Assembly (NCBI GenBank): GCA_964017155.1
Contig: OZ024860.1
Coordinates: 45,644,816 to 45,708,815, forward strand
From: Oasisia sp. SBJ-2009
Taxonomy: Eukaryota; Annelida; Polychaeta; Sabellida; Siboglinidae
Direction: 5' to 3'
DNA length: 64,000 bases
In this document: in pieces, positions 1 through 10,590 of the stretch
Layout: the number at the start of each line of letters is the position of its first letter
How positions within the stretch are numbered: the stretch's first letter is position 1
The notes under the pieces: model-generated
Databases searched by the model: none
Seen by the model: only the letters and a program-made list of their open reading frames with translations
Told to the model about the DNA's origin: nothing
Program-made: the position numbers and the translations under genes

Positions 1-250
1 ACCACTGAGGACGACAAGCATCCTGGCAGTGACCATCCTCAGTGCCAGCATAGAAAGGTCGGCTTGGCGTAGACGTTCTGAAAAAGGCTGACTAGTTAAA
101 TGAGACCTCATAAGATCATACGTTGTAACCACAACATACACAGACTAGTCAGTTAATAGAACGTTGCCGAGTGCTGGAGACAACTAGAACTAGTGGGTGA
201 TAATAGGGTAATCTAGCCTTCGACAAATTGTAAACAAGACTGAGCAAATC
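1..250. repeat. Diverged dispersed/intronic repeat at window edge
   Basis: Two repeat pieces are joined here. Bases 1-100 resemble 50,145-50,245; both contain the string GTGCCAGCATAGAAA followed by a GTTCTG.AAAAGGCTGAC block. Bases about 88-210 are a diverged copy of the sequence that follows micro-exon donors in the large array (compare 20,138-20,250, with AATGAGAC.TTAT.AGATCATA and the GAGCACTGGA.A.AACTAGAACT block). The array or the gene it belongs to may therefore continue to the left of the window. Confidence 0.5.
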
Positions 251-560
251 TGTAAGCAATAAGCGTAACAACAATATATGTAAGGTAACACTCTGAATAG
301 GTATCATTGTTATTAAAAATAAACAAGCTTTTTAGTAGGAAACCTTAGTTTGTGCAGACTATTATTTATAGTGGGTAAAATAGGGTAATCTAGCTTTCAA
401 CAAAATTGTAAAAAAAATTAGCAAATCTGATAAATTGATATAATATATAACAGATAAAGTAATATAACAAAACAGCTACATACATAAGATCATTCTTTGA
501 TTCGGTGCCATTGTTATTAAAAATAAGCAAGTGTTTTAGCAGGAAACCCTAGTTTGTTTA
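193..560. repeat. Direct duplication, about 180-bp unit
   Basis: Two diverged head-to-tail copies begin at about 193 and 371 with GTGGGT..(A)AATAGGGTAATCTAG. Both contain TTGTTATTAAAAATAA.CAAG and the GGAAACC.TAGTTTGT block. No coding potential is seen. Confidence 0.65.
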
Positions 561-750
561 TATACGTAGTCTCCAAAGTATCCGCTAGGGAACGGTACCA
601 GTATATACAGAATAAACTTATTGGTCATGGTAGCATAGGTAGTAAGTTGTTTATAACACGTAGTGTGCTGCAGTTGCTGTACACAATAAACAAACAGTCT
701 TTCTAAAGACTAAGTTGGTATAAACTAAGTTTATTTTGATCAATCGTAAT

Positions 751-1814
751 ATGGCACCTTCCAAGTGGCAAGTGAAGGCAAGGAGGTATTTGGTGTGTGA
801 TCACTGCCACAGCTTGGTGGATTTTGCCTTATCGGGGTGCGGAAAGTCTTGGTCAGAGACAACAGAGGAAGGGTTTACTTCCTAATGTTTAGGGTGTCGG
901 AAAGTCGACTGTCTGACAGCAGAGTTAGCTAGGCTAACGGATATTGCGAAGGGGGTGGAGAGAGGAGGGAGGATGATAGCAAGGAAACAAATGGAGAAAG
1001 AACAACAGAAAACATGGTATGCAGGAAGGAGACAGTGGAGAAATTGACAGCAGAGAAGGAGGGAGGGACAAGGGGACAGGAGGTGATAGAAGTAGATGCG
1101 ACAGGAGGAAAGACGAAGGGAAGAAAGGAACTGAGAGTAGATGTGACCAAACGGAAGTCAATAACAAGGAAGATGTCAGGAAGAAAAGAGACAGGAAATA
1201 AAGGAACAGAGAAAGCGGCAGAGGGGAAAATCAGCAACCAGGGAGATGCAAAACGGAGGAGCTACTCTGAAGCAGTGATCGAGGGTGCATTGAGAACAGA
1301 AAGGGTATTTATGGGAGACTACATTTTGCGTAAGACGGACAGGACGTTAAGCAAAGGAGAAGACATTGTTGTTTGTCTTCCGGGGGCAAGAATAGAACAT
1401 GTCACTGAACGGGTAGAGAATGTATTATGGCATGGTCAGGGAGGATCTATATTAGTACATGTAGGGACGAACAATGCAGACAAGGATGGAACAACCAAGA
1501 TAGTACAGAGATACAGAGAGTTGGTAGAGACACTGAAGAAGACAAGAGTTGAACAGATTATTCTCTCAGGAATATTGCAAGTGATGAGGGGAAGGGGAGC
1601 AACATATAGAAACTGCAAGAATATGGCAATTAACGCACTAGTAGTGCAGATGTGTGAAGGAGTTGGATTTGTAGATTTGTGGGGATATTTTGTTGGGAAA
1701 GAAGACATGTATATGAGAGATGGCCTCCATCTAAGCGGAAAGGGTGCAGCAGTGTTCTCCGAGAACCTGCTTCGATCTATGGACAGTGGAATAAGTTGCA
1801 ATTTTGTTAACTAG
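751..1814 (+). pseudogene. LINE copy 1 ORF1: Cys-rich finger plus SGNH/GDSL esterase
   Basis: From ATG 751 the frame reads MAPSKWQVKARRYLVCDHC, then a further Cys. A TAA stop falls near 883, just before a C-x-G-C pair, giving a CxxC..C..CxxC finger like the PHD-type fingers of CR1 ORF1. A highly basic, Lys/Arg-rich linker follows, then the esterase (about 1,300-1,814). Block I reads MGDYILRKTD, so the catalytic Ser of GDS is replaced by Tyr. Block III is VGTNNAD. The catalytic His block RDGLHLSGKG is intact and the ORF ends at 1,814. ORF1 proteins of this kind act in the retrotransposon RNP; the esterase role is not settled. This copy is a pseudogene because of the stop and the lost nucleophile. 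Confidence 0.75.
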
Positions 1815-1914
1815 TTTCGCAGGGGGGATACACAGAGAAGCCAAGTACTAGAGGCATAGCTAAAGACAGCAAAAAGAAATCAGCAAAGAACGGCCTGGAA
1901 AGCCCTACGGAATT

Positions 1915-2544
1915 TGGTTCTAAATGTGTTTAAATGCAAGGAGCATAGTAAACAAAAGAAACGAACTAAATAATTATTATGGTAGAATATATTGACCCTC
2001 ACATAATAGGTATAACTGAATCTTGGGCCACCCCCGATATATCAGATGCTGAATTAGGAATGACAGGATATGTAATGTTTAGGAAAGATAGATTAGGAAG
2101 AAGGGGAGGTGGAGTTATTTTATATATTAAAGAATCCATCCAGGCTTATGAAATAAAATTAGAAAAAGAAGCAGAATGTGAAGAAGCTGTCTGGTGTAAC
2201 ATAGTTACAGGAAACTCAACATTAACTGTTGGGTTAGTTTATCGTAGTTCAAACATAAGCATAGAAGAGAATGAAAAAATGCATAACGCTATAAAAGAAG
2301 TGAGTAAACAGGACTGTATTATTATGGGGATTTTAACAATGGGCATATACAGTGGACATCTCTACAGAGTAGGGAGAGAGGATCAAGAGTTTTAAAATTT
2401 AGTACAAGATAGTTTCCTTTCTCAACATGTGTTAGAACCAACCAGGGGTAAGAACGTGTTGGACATAGTTTTGAGCTCACAGAAGGAATTTGTTGATAAT
2501 GTCAATATATGTGAGCCACTGGGATGTAGTGATCACAACCAGAT
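1915..2544 (+). pseudogene. LINE copy 1 endonuclease domain, 5' part
   Basis: AP-like endonuclease (exonuclease-endonuclease-phosphatase fold), which nicks target DNA for target-primed reverse transcription. IIGITESWA carries the catalytic Glu and GLVYRSSN follows. The GDFN motif is destroyed: the frame reads IIMGILTMG where the array copies read IIMGDFNRG, consistent with loss of one G in a G run. The start is also shifted: a short deletion brings stops into the region that reads CLNGRSIVNKRN in the other copies. After GCSDHNQI the domain is cut by the DNA transposon at 2,545 and resumes at 6,014. Confidence 0.8.
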
Positions 2545-3091
2545 TAGTCAGGTTGCCAGACAGGTATACCCTGCACCGGCTGATATAGTTTTTTCTCGCT
2601 GGATTCTACATCCCTAGGACCTCTATAGCGAACATCAAGCGGATATCAAGCGGATATCCTTGAGCAATTTGAGATATCCAAGATGGCGGCCAAGATGGCC
2701 GCCCGCTCCAATAGAAAAATAAGTTTCGAACCAGTGGGCTTAGAATCGCCTGTGATACCACTTTTTTTAGGTAAACCTATCATGAGCAATCCATTTTTGG
2801 GGGTATTTTTGCAATTTGAGGTCAACGTAACGGTTAAAGGACATGTTCAAGGTCATGTCTTAGAGATAATGCAACAAAAAACCGTAGTTTGCATGTAATT
2901 AACATATTTATGTAATATTAGTGTTCAAGAATGAAATTTGCAATTATGTTTAAACGAGGTCTGAATGTTATAGTTCAAATACGTGTTAGATAAACCATGC
3001 AACGGTCAAGGCCAAGGTCACGTAATGTTCGATAATCATTTATCATTAATCATGAACAAGTACCAGAACGATTATTATCCTAGTGTGAGGG

Positions 3092-3152
3092 AACACACGC
3101 ACGCGCACGCACGCACGCACGCACACACGCACACACACACACACACAAACAC
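3092..3152. repeat. (ACGC)n/(AC)n microsatellite
   Basis: A run of ACGC and AC repeats inside the DNA transposon, next to its left inverted terminus. Confidence 0.9.
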
Positions 3153-3240
3153 TCACATTCCATTGAAATAACTAATTATTAACGTCTAACAGGGTCATGC
3201 ACAAGCATTCAAAATGTCCCTGTCAATATAGTTAGATGAT

Positions 3241-3856
3241 CTATTTGTTGTTGCAATCATCCTCCCCTGTGCAATGGCAGAAAATGGTGCAACTGAGTGA
3301 ATTTGCCTTGCAGCTACACCTCTTGTTTGCACATGGCATTTCGCTGCTGCAGTCACATTTCAGTAGGTTGAGCAGCTCAACAGGATCTAGAGGACTGCCT
3401 GAAGGGACGATAGTTGGGGAAAAAGCGGCGCTGCCCTCAGGATGGTACCACCCATGTCTGGTCGGGTCAAGGGTAGGAGGGTCTGTCTTGAGGCAATCCC
3501 GCCAGATGGCCACCGCGAGATGACCATGTAGGGCATTCTCTCTGAATGCTGTCTCAGTTGGAGAAAGGGAGCAGAGTATTTGAAATATGTTGATTTCCTG
3601 CTCTCAGAACCTTCACGCCAGCCCTCTCATGGGATATGCGTTGAACTTCGAAGTACTCATCAGGCAAATCATGCTGGGGTAGAGATGGAGGGAATGGTTT
3701 CTTTCTAGCACTGTATGTGATTATCTCATGTTCCCCATCGAAGCACATGGGATTGGCCAGCTCAGTCTTGCTGAAACGGGGTATCGTGTATGGGACTGGC
3801 TCTACTGGAGATTTTGAATGTGTCTCGATGGTCGCCATGTCACGAGTGGACAACAA
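3241..3856 (-). pseudogene. Transposon protein C-terminal part with Cys-rich tail
   Basis: Read on the - strand in two frames joined near 3,550. The upstream frame (3,856 to 3,554) includes EHEIITYSARKKPFPPSLP and ends SNTLLPFSN. The next frame gives ETAFRENALHGHLAVAIW, then RHGWYHPEG, DPVELLNLLKCDC, CANKRCSCKANSLSCTIFC and a terminal CHC...C. The order (an LPPT-AF..H-type block, a tryptophan, GW, a leucine-rich stretch, CxC..C..(K)RCSC....CTxxC.C) matches the C-terminus of a family of large transposon proteins common in invertebrate genomes. Such Cys clusters presumably bind zinc and DNA. At least one frameshift breaks it. Confidence 0.6.
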
Positions 3857-4843
3857 CCCACTGGGGCTGCTCAGCCAACATCACAATTGTTGACTTTGAC
3901 TTGAACATGTCCTTCCACTGTACGGGTTGCCGTCGGTCATTGCTAAACTGGACATATATTGACACTACCGATTATTTCATGAAGGGCAGCAACTCATCAT
4001 ACGAACAACAGACGAGATAGTCATGCATGTGCTTGACCGTCTTGTTTTTGTTGAAGTACACCCCGAGCGCGATTTGGAATGGGGTAGGGTGTTCCTTGAT
4101 GGCGCCGGTGATGATATTTCCAATTAGGAGAGAGGGAAGAAATTGTTGACCAATGAACATTTCCTTTTCCTAACTGCTGGAGGGTATCCGGTGCAGATTC
4201 TTCTGCGATCTCTTTGGAGGTATTCGTATGGTATGTCTGATGCTTGTAATCCATCATCGAACATTTCTTGTTGATGTGGGTTGCCACCACATCCAGCGCA
4301 GTCTCCAGATTGTCATCCTCATCGTCATCCTTGATCATTTTCAGAGAGGCAATAGTACTGTCGGGGAAGACTACCGATCGGTAGCTATGTGCTGACAGCA
4401 CAACCAGATCCTCCACATTCTCACAAATCAAGTTGATTATCGTGGAACGCCGCACCACCGAGCTCCACATACCTCTCCATCAACCAAGCATACACCCACC
4501 TCTGAGATCGCTGACTGTGCATATCTTTCATGAGCAACTCTAGAGGATTACGAGCGATATCGTGTGATGATTCTTACCTGGAAGAGAACGCCCGCTGAAG
4601 AAACGGGCATAGCAATATTTGTGGTAACGCGCGTCAGCGTATGAGACAGGTTCAGCGCCCAAGTACATCATCAGCCCACTCGTCTGCCCTTTCATCGCAT
4701 TTATCCTTTATTCTGTGTTCTATGGCATCTGCCATCTTGGTTCCATCTTCATTCTTATGCTTCTCTACAGTTTCTCTCACAAGGTACGATGGAATCCATC
4801 GATTAATATACTTTGTCACATAAGATGTGTCATATTTACCCAC
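3857..4843 (-). pseudogene. Transposon protein, N-terminal and middle remnants
   Basis: Several - strand frames. 4,843-4,652 reads MGKYDTSYVTKYINRWIP and continues charged and helical. 4,470-4,160 has VVLSAHSYRSVVFPDS, an acidic KDDDEDDNLETALDVVATHI block and KEIAEESAPDTL. 4,160-3,972 has LLIGNIITGA, PTPFQIALGVYFNK and YLVCCSYDELLPFMK; the last two blocks are the ones I recognise from the invertebrate transposon family. The expected nuclease-like core between this and the C-terminal part appears largely deleted: only about 100 bp lie between them. The copy is defective. What the intact protein does is inferred from family membership only. Confidence 0.5.
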
Positions 4844-6013
4844 CCTGATACGTCCAATTTTATCTGAAGATCTGAATGTATGTTATCAACTGGTATTTCA
4901 CTGACTTTCATAATACTGTGCAGTCTATCACAGCTCTGACTCACATGGAGTCTTTCATTGTCTGAGCAACTGTAGCAACATGCCAATCCACCACAAAATA
5001 TTAATTGCTACGCTGTGATTGATTGTTAGTTCACTGTCGCACCATCACTACGCTGTTCACAGTAAACTATCTACATCGTTTCACAACATGCCAAACATGT
5101 TCGTGTATAGTAGATACAGAATTGTACAGTTTTGTTATGCCGGATCGAGATACACACCGTAGCGTCTGAATGAGGTAAGAAGGTTCGATAAGTTTGTTGA
5201 TTTATTACAAATATCATACATCGATTTCTACTCGGCACGCATTATTTTATCGACTAGCCTGCGTTGATCACTATGATATAAAGAGTTAGTGATAACAATT
5301 TGAAGAATACGAGAACACTAGTACTTTCAATGATAACTCTTACCTACGTATACAGCTGCGACGCGTACGCCGATTAAAAAATTACCATTTTCTCCACAGA
5401 TACGATTTGGCTGATCTATTTTGATATTTCATGAATATATCATTTTGCAAAAATGCAGTGATATTTATTGATATATATGCGTCAAAATTTGATTCAGAAT
5501 TATGTTTTGCATGTTTGTATCATCTACGTTCCTGCTGTGTAGATTTAATATTGTCTGTAAACTACATAATTATTTAATAGAGAATGAACATGACACGGTC
5601 TCGATCATTGTAAGGCCAACCATACATGCACTTGCACAACTCAGTTCAGAAAAAATTGCTATCTCCCCTCTGAACCTAATGTTAGTTGTCTTCACTACAT
5701 TGATCGTGACCTTTGACCTTTTGTTGACCTCAAATTGCAAAACTTAACCAAAAAAAAAGAATTGCTCATAACAAGTTAACCTAAAAATGTGGTATCACAG
5801 ACGATTCTATGTTTACTGGTTCAAAATATATTATCTATTGGCGCCGGCGGCCATCTTGGTGGCCATCTTGGATATCTCGAATTGCTCAAGGATATCCGTT
5901 TGATATCCGCTTGATATTCGTTGTAGAGGCCCTAAGGATGTAGAATCCAGCGAGTAAAATTATATCAGTCGGTGCAGGGTTAGGTCCAAAAATCAGCTTT
6001 GGCGACCTGACTA

Positions 6014-8042
6014 GATACATTTTATCATCAAAGTAAAAGGAGAACGGAACAGAAAAATAAGGTACAGAAAAACATTTCACAAAGGAAGATATAAGGACAT
6101 GAGGGAATATTTAGCAAAGATAAACTGGAATAACACACTGAAGAATAAGACAGCAACAGAATGCTGGAATATCTTAAGGAGTGAAATTGACTGCGTCGTT
6201 GACAAATTTGTCCCCTTGAAAAAAACGGGAAAAGGTCAAAGAAGAAACATTTCTCGAAGGAAGCCATTAGAAAAATCAAGTACAAGCAAATGATGTGGAA
6301 GACATATAGACATACTGGAAGTGAAGAAGACTATGCCATTTATAAAGAAGCACTTAACCAAGCTACAGCTGAAATTAGACATTCAAAGAGAAGCTATGAA
6401 AAGAAAATAGCTTTCAATATCAAACATGACAGCAAGAGTTTTTATGCGTATGTTCGAAGTAAAGAGAAAGTTCAGGATAAGGTCGGTCCACTAGAAGGTA
6501 GTGATGGAAACATAATAACAGAGGGATTCTTAATGGCAGAAAACCTAAATGACTATTTTAGTTCGGTGTTTACCGGGGACATTACCAATACTAAGACTAA
6601 GTTCGAAGGGAGAGAGTATGACTATTTAGGACAACTAACTGTAAACCCAAAAATGGTAGCTATAAAAATAAGAGATATGAAGAATAATAAATCACCAGGA
6701 GTGGATGTGATTCCTCCCAAATTACTATTGAAAATTGTAGAACAAATCAGCATACCGCTTGCGACAGTGTTCAATGTGTCATTAGAGGAGGGAATAGTTC
6801 CGTTAGAATGGAAAGAAGGCAACATTATACCATTATTTAAAAAAGGTTCAAGAAACAAGTCGGAGAACTATAGACCAGTGAATTTAACATCGGTGATTTG
6901 CAAACTATTAATTAGAAAGACTAATTAAAGATCACTTGGTTGATTTTCTTGTTAAACATAAATTGATAAACACATCTCAACATGGGTTTTTAAAAGCGAG
7001 GTCATGCTTAACAAATATGTTATGTTTTTTGGAAGATGTCACAAAGTGGGTAGACGAGGGATCACCAGTAGATATAATATACTTAGATTTTAAAAAAGCC
7101 TTTGACAAAGTGCCACACCAAAGATTACTACTTAAACTAAAGGCCCATGGCATAGGAAATGGTATGATTAACTGGATAGAAAAATGGCTTATTGATAGAA
7201 GACAAAGAGTAGTAGTTGATGGGGAGGTTTCAAATTGGAAATCTGTTTTGAGTGGAGTACCGCAGGGATCAGTACTGGGACCTATTTTATTCTTAATATA
7301 TATCAATGATTTGGATGATGACATGACAAGCAAGGTGTTGAAGTTTGCGGACGACACAAGTGTTTAGGAAAATTAAAAGTGATGCAGATAGACATCATTT
7401 ACAAGATGATCTTAATAAGTTGATAGAATGGTCTGAGAAATGGCAAATGCTGTTTAACTTTGGAAAGTGTAAGTGCCTCCACACAGGACATGGGAATGAA
7501 GATGCATAATCTACAATGGGTGGTACTGTACTAAATACTACTGTAAAGGAAAAGAATTTAGGGTTAACTATTAGTGCTGACATGAAGGTATCAGAGCAGT
7601 GTGGAATTGCAGCAGCGAAGGGAAACCAAATTCTTGGATTAATTAGGCGAAATATAGTGTACAAAGAAAAAGAACTAATAATACCGGTGTATAAAACAAT
7701 AGTTAGGCCTCATTTAGAATATTGTATACAAGCATGGAGGCCATATCGCAAAAGGATATTGATATGCTGGAGAGAGTAGAAAGGAGAGCGACAAAAATGA
7801 TACAAAAACTCAGGAATATTAGTTATGAAATGCGTCTAAAAGAATGTGGTCTAACAACACTAGAAACCAGAAGACTGAGAGGAGATCAGATTGAGGTTTT
7901 AAAAATATTGAATGGGTATGAAAATATTGACATAAATATTTTTTTCACCGTCAAGGAAGAGAGAAGGACTAGAGGACATGGAGTTACATTAGCAAAGAAG
8001 CAGTGTAGACTAGATATTAGAAAATTTTCATTTGGTTTATAG
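6014..8042 (+). pseudogene. LINE copy 1 endonuclease end and reverse transcriptase
   Basis: Continues the LINE after the transposon. 6,290-6,928 includes NKSPGVDVIPPKLLL, PLEWKEGNIIPLFKKG and SENYRPVNLTSVICKLL (RT fingers). After a frameshift, 6,936-7,367 has QHGFLKARSCLTNML, IIYLDFKKAFDKVPH (palm A, first catalytic Asp), GVPQGSVLGPILFLIYIND (palm B) and KFADDTSV (palm C, the FADD catalytic pair). A TAG follows at once. 7,516-7,779 and 7,722-8,042 carry the thumb region (NTTVKEKNLGLTISADM, IVRPHLEYCIQAWRP, LKECGLTTLETRRLRGD). The normal C-terminal block NEWNRLPADCVGASS seen in the array copies is missing: the sequence jumps from RKFSFG to the 3' UTR. Inactive because of several breaks. Confidence 0.85.
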
Positions 8043-8056
8043 GTTGGACTCTCGAT

Positions 8057-8121
8057 AAGCCAAACGGCTTCCTTGTCCACCTGCCATCTAGAGTTGATTC
8101 TCTAGGTGGCAATCTTGTTAA
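8057..8121 (+). other. LINE 3'-end double hairpin and start of repeated tail
   Basis: Two potential RNA hairpins precede the tail: AAGCC-AAAC-GGCTT, and the 11-bp stem GCCATCTAGAG / CTCTAGGTGGC with loop TTGATT (8,083-8,110). Both are kept in the three array copies. The tail consists of ATCTTGTTAA repeats: three complete in the array copies, and split by a MITE here. Confidence 0.65.
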
Positions 8122-8969
8122 AGGACAAAAAATGGCAACGGTTTCGTGGCATAAACATAATAGAGTTAATATAAAGTAACAATTTCCACATATACTCTAA
8201 ATATTTTTGAACACCCAGCCATCCCAATACTATGCGCTACCCCATCTTAGACGAAGAATGACTTCACGACGGTGATCGAGGCGCTCTCCACGCAGATTCC
8301 CTGCATGTGGTTTGGCTGTTGTCATGAAATGGCTGCAACTCGGCAACGCGCGTAACATGCTGATGACGGTAAACATAAAGTTGTCTATTATTGTTATCGC
8401 TGAAATCATCCTATCAACTGATGATACATGTCTACATGTCTACTTCAAAGCATTTCTCCTCAAAATGGACCGAGCAAAGTGAACTGTACTTGGACTGGAG
8501 GGATTCCAAACAGTACGCCCGCAAATGTGAATCCATTGCTTCAATACTACCGGTTGTTTCAACTATTATTGCAACCGTATGCCGAACAGTAAGGCGTAAT
8601 TACTAAAGTTTACCATAGATTTAACCACAGATTTAGATACACGTCTATAAGCAGCTGCTAGATGTCACGCCAACTGAACGAACTGTCAAAGACTCGAAGT
8701 TGTTGACCCTTAACAACATCGCAGGAAGCTGACCGGCTTCAGGAGAGACCTAGAATGCTGCGTGCTTATTGGCTGTTAATTATTATTGCCAAGTTAACCC
8801 TTCACCGATGGCGGTGTCTAGACCATCGTGAATTTCGTTAGAATTTTAGACTTTAAAGTCACATTCTGAGTAAACTGCTGACTTTAAAAAATTGAGTATA
8901 TATGGAAATTGTTACTTTGTATAAACTCTATAAGATATATGAGGCGAAACCGTTGCCTTTTTTTGTCCT
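8122..8969. mobile_element. Non-autonomous TTAA-targeted MITE (848 bp)
   Basis: Inverted termini AGGACAAAAAATGGCAACGG and CCGTTGCCTTTTTTTGTCCT, flanked on both sides by TTAA (8,118-8,121 and 8,970-8,973). Removing the element and one TTAA rejoins the LINE tail as ATCTTGTTAAATCTTGTT, exactly the tail repeat of the LINE, so the insertion site is clear. The interior (8,150-8,940) has no convincing ORF. TTAA duplications are typical of piggyBac and Kolobok elements; the A-G-G start fits Kolobok better than piggyBac, but this is weak. Confidence 0.8.
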
Positions 8970-8984
8970 TTAAATCTTGTTTAG

Positions 8985-9700
8985 CTGGAGACTGAACTAA
9001 AGCGGAGGGAGTTTCAGTCATTGCCAGAGGAGAATCTGTTGCTGTCACAGTCAGTGTCGTAGGGTGGGTCAAAGAAAATGCTTGATAGATTTGGCAGGCC
9101 ACACCCAGGGCAGTACCAGGAGACATTTTCCATACTAGTTTTGTTCTTACAAGAGTATATTTTGTTGGAGATTTTGTTTGAAACCATGTGTTACATGAGT
9201 CACAGCATGTGGCATTTTGGTTGGATGCTACAGGTTTATTGCATGTACCACAAGGTAATTTGATTGTGTCTGGGTTTGTTGGGGTGTCATTTGCCAGTGC
9301 CAGGAAGAGCATGCCTATATAGAGTCCGGTGAACTTGCCTGGTGGTGTTGCATAATGAAACTGTCTCTGGGTGATCGAAAGAAGAGAATGCTTTAAGAAT
9401 GTGACTTCGTTGGTAATTTCCTCAGTGTTGTATGTAGATATTGGTGAGTGGGACAGTCAAGGTATGATTGCTATACCAAGGATTACAAGCGGGGCTTGGA
9501 ACGATTTCATTCTTCTTGTAGGTTGTTTAAGTTGTAAGTGGGTTCTGTATGTCGTGCTTGAGACTGTTTTGTTTGTGTTATGGTCTATGTCGTAGTTTTG
9601 GCAGGAGTTTCTGAGGGTAAAAAAATCTCGAATTGGTAGTTTGGGATATCTGTTTACATTCATCAGGGTTTTGTTTGAATTTCTAACATTTTGGAGGCAA
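8985..9700 (-). pseudogene. LINE 5' fragment with PHD-like finger
   Basis: On the - strand 9,312-8,884 begins LFLALANDTPTNPDTIKLPC, followed by CGTCNKPVASNQNATCCDSC and NTWFQTK. A leader ending in NPGP-like residues followed by CGxCxxxVxxNQxxxxCDxCxxWFHxx is the N-terminal PHD-type finger of many invertebrate LINE polyproteins. A Thr/Ser/Pro-rich stretch and a basic block KDKKRQRF follow. The preceding - strand region (9,663-9,457) is basic and may be the same leader. Truncated and frame-shifted; no endonuclease or RT is attached. It belongs to a different LINE family from copy 1. Confidence 0.6.
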
Positions 9701-9874
9701 GGTAATGATATGTTGAGGCAATCGGGCCGTGGATTTAAGGCACAAAAAAAGGTTATTAGTAAGCAGTTCGCTCAGCCATCCATCTTATCTCGCGCACGCG
9801 CACTAGCACAAATCTAGGCTGTTTCTGAATATGTTGTTACTATGTGCTGTTACAATTTGATTGGGTAAATTATT

Positions 9875-10093
9875 CTATAATTGTATTACTCTGAAAATCA
9901 TACTTTTCATGATCTCATGACTGACGATGTCTTCATGGCTCATTGGTGTTCGTTGGATGGACTGTTGAGACACAGTTCTGGGTGTTCTGCCTCTAGCACC
10001 TTTGTGCATCAAACTCCTGGGAGGTAGTGACAGAGGACTGCATTCATGAGTCACAGCAGCCACTGTCCCCCCTGATCTGAGGTGGTGAGACAC
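9875..10093 (-). pseudogene. LINE C-terminal tail remnant in P1
   Basis: The - strand reads SPLSLPPRSLMHKGARGRTP, then MIFRVIQL; a stop or frame break follows. The better copies in the 8.96-kb units continue as LWSKLPNQIVTAHSNNIF and LDYHW, the usual end of LINE ORF2 (RV..W..LP..VV.A.S.N.FK..LD..W). Confidence 0.45.
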
Positions 10094-10199
10094 TTGAGTA
10101 GTTCAACCACTTTCAGGTTGAATGTTGCAGTCTCATACTTGTCTTGACACTCAGGTCAGGCAAGTGTCATACTAGATAAGCAAGGGCTGTATGAGTGCA

Positions 10200-10590
10200 A
10201 GGACCTGCGGGAACTTTGTGCAAGCCACAGGCAGGGCATTTCCTCGGTGGGTGTGCTGTGTCACAATTACAACATTTCTGTGTGTAACAGAGTTTCACTA
10301 TTTCTGTTGTTGTAATTGTTTGTTGTTGTATTGCACACGTCCTTTTTTGTCTTGAAGTACCTTATGGCAGTGTGTTGTGCTGTATGTGCTTCTGAAGCAT
10401 CAGTGGTAATATGCCTCTGTGTGGCTTCTGTTGCCTGACAAATCAATTCACGTTGTCCTCTTGCACCATTCTCACATACACCCTGTGGCTCACAGTGTCC
10501 AGCACTATACAGTCACGTGTAATGTCTCACACATGTCCCCTGTGACCATGCCGGAGCCTTCAGCTTCAAGTCTGTCACAAACTGTCTCTC
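10200..10590 (-). pseudogene. Ty3/gypsy-like gag remnant with zinc knuckle (P1)
   Basis: The - strand frame around 10,200-10,300 reads QKCCNCDTAHPPRKCPACG, a CxxC..H....C zinc-knuckle pattern as in gag nucleocapsid of Ty3/gypsy-type retrotransposons. The capsid-side sequence upstream on this strand (to about 10,590) is frame-broken. No protease or RT follows. Confidence 0.5.

Larger units (their letters stand above)
2545..6013 (-). mobile_element. DNA transposon with ~300-bp TIRs, 3-bp target duplication, Academ-like (tentative)
   Basis: The termini are TAGTCAGGTTGCC and GGCGACCTGACTA. The inverted similarity continues inward for about 300 bp, including ATCAAGCGGATATC, GATATCCTTGAGCAATT, paired CAAGATGGC(G/C) motifs and GCAATTTGAGGTCAAC. 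GAT flanks both ends (2,542-2,544 and 6,014-6,016). The uninterrupted sequence is present in the three array LINEs, which read ACCAGATATATTTTATC, so the insertion is precise with a 3-bp (or AGAT 4-bp) duplication. The interior has - strand coding remnants ending in a Cys-rich tail. A 3-4-bp duplication with this Cys-rich C-terminus suggests an Academ-like element; the superfamily call is recall-based and not proven. Confidence 0.75.
751..8121 (+). mobile_element. CR1-like LINE copy 1, broken and interrupted by a DNA transposon
   Basis: This non-LTR retrotransposon reads left to right: Cys-rich N-terminus and esterase ORF1, then endonuclease, then reverse transcriptase, then a 3' end with two small hairpins and a repeated tail. 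Its 5' limit is unclear; the first ORF1 ATG is at 751 and the untranslated leader may start near 560. It is the only copy here that keeps the ORF1 N-terminus. The - strand copies at 13,621, 22,573 and 31,535 are 5'-truncated relatives. It is interrupted at 2,545-6,013 by a DNA transposon, and a MITE splits its tail at 8,122-8,969. Frameshifts in ORF1, endonuclease and reverse transcriptase show that it is inactive. SGNH esterase plus PHD-like finger in ORF1 is a published feature of CR1-group LINEs; the clade call here rests on domain order, not on a tree. Confidence 0.85.
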
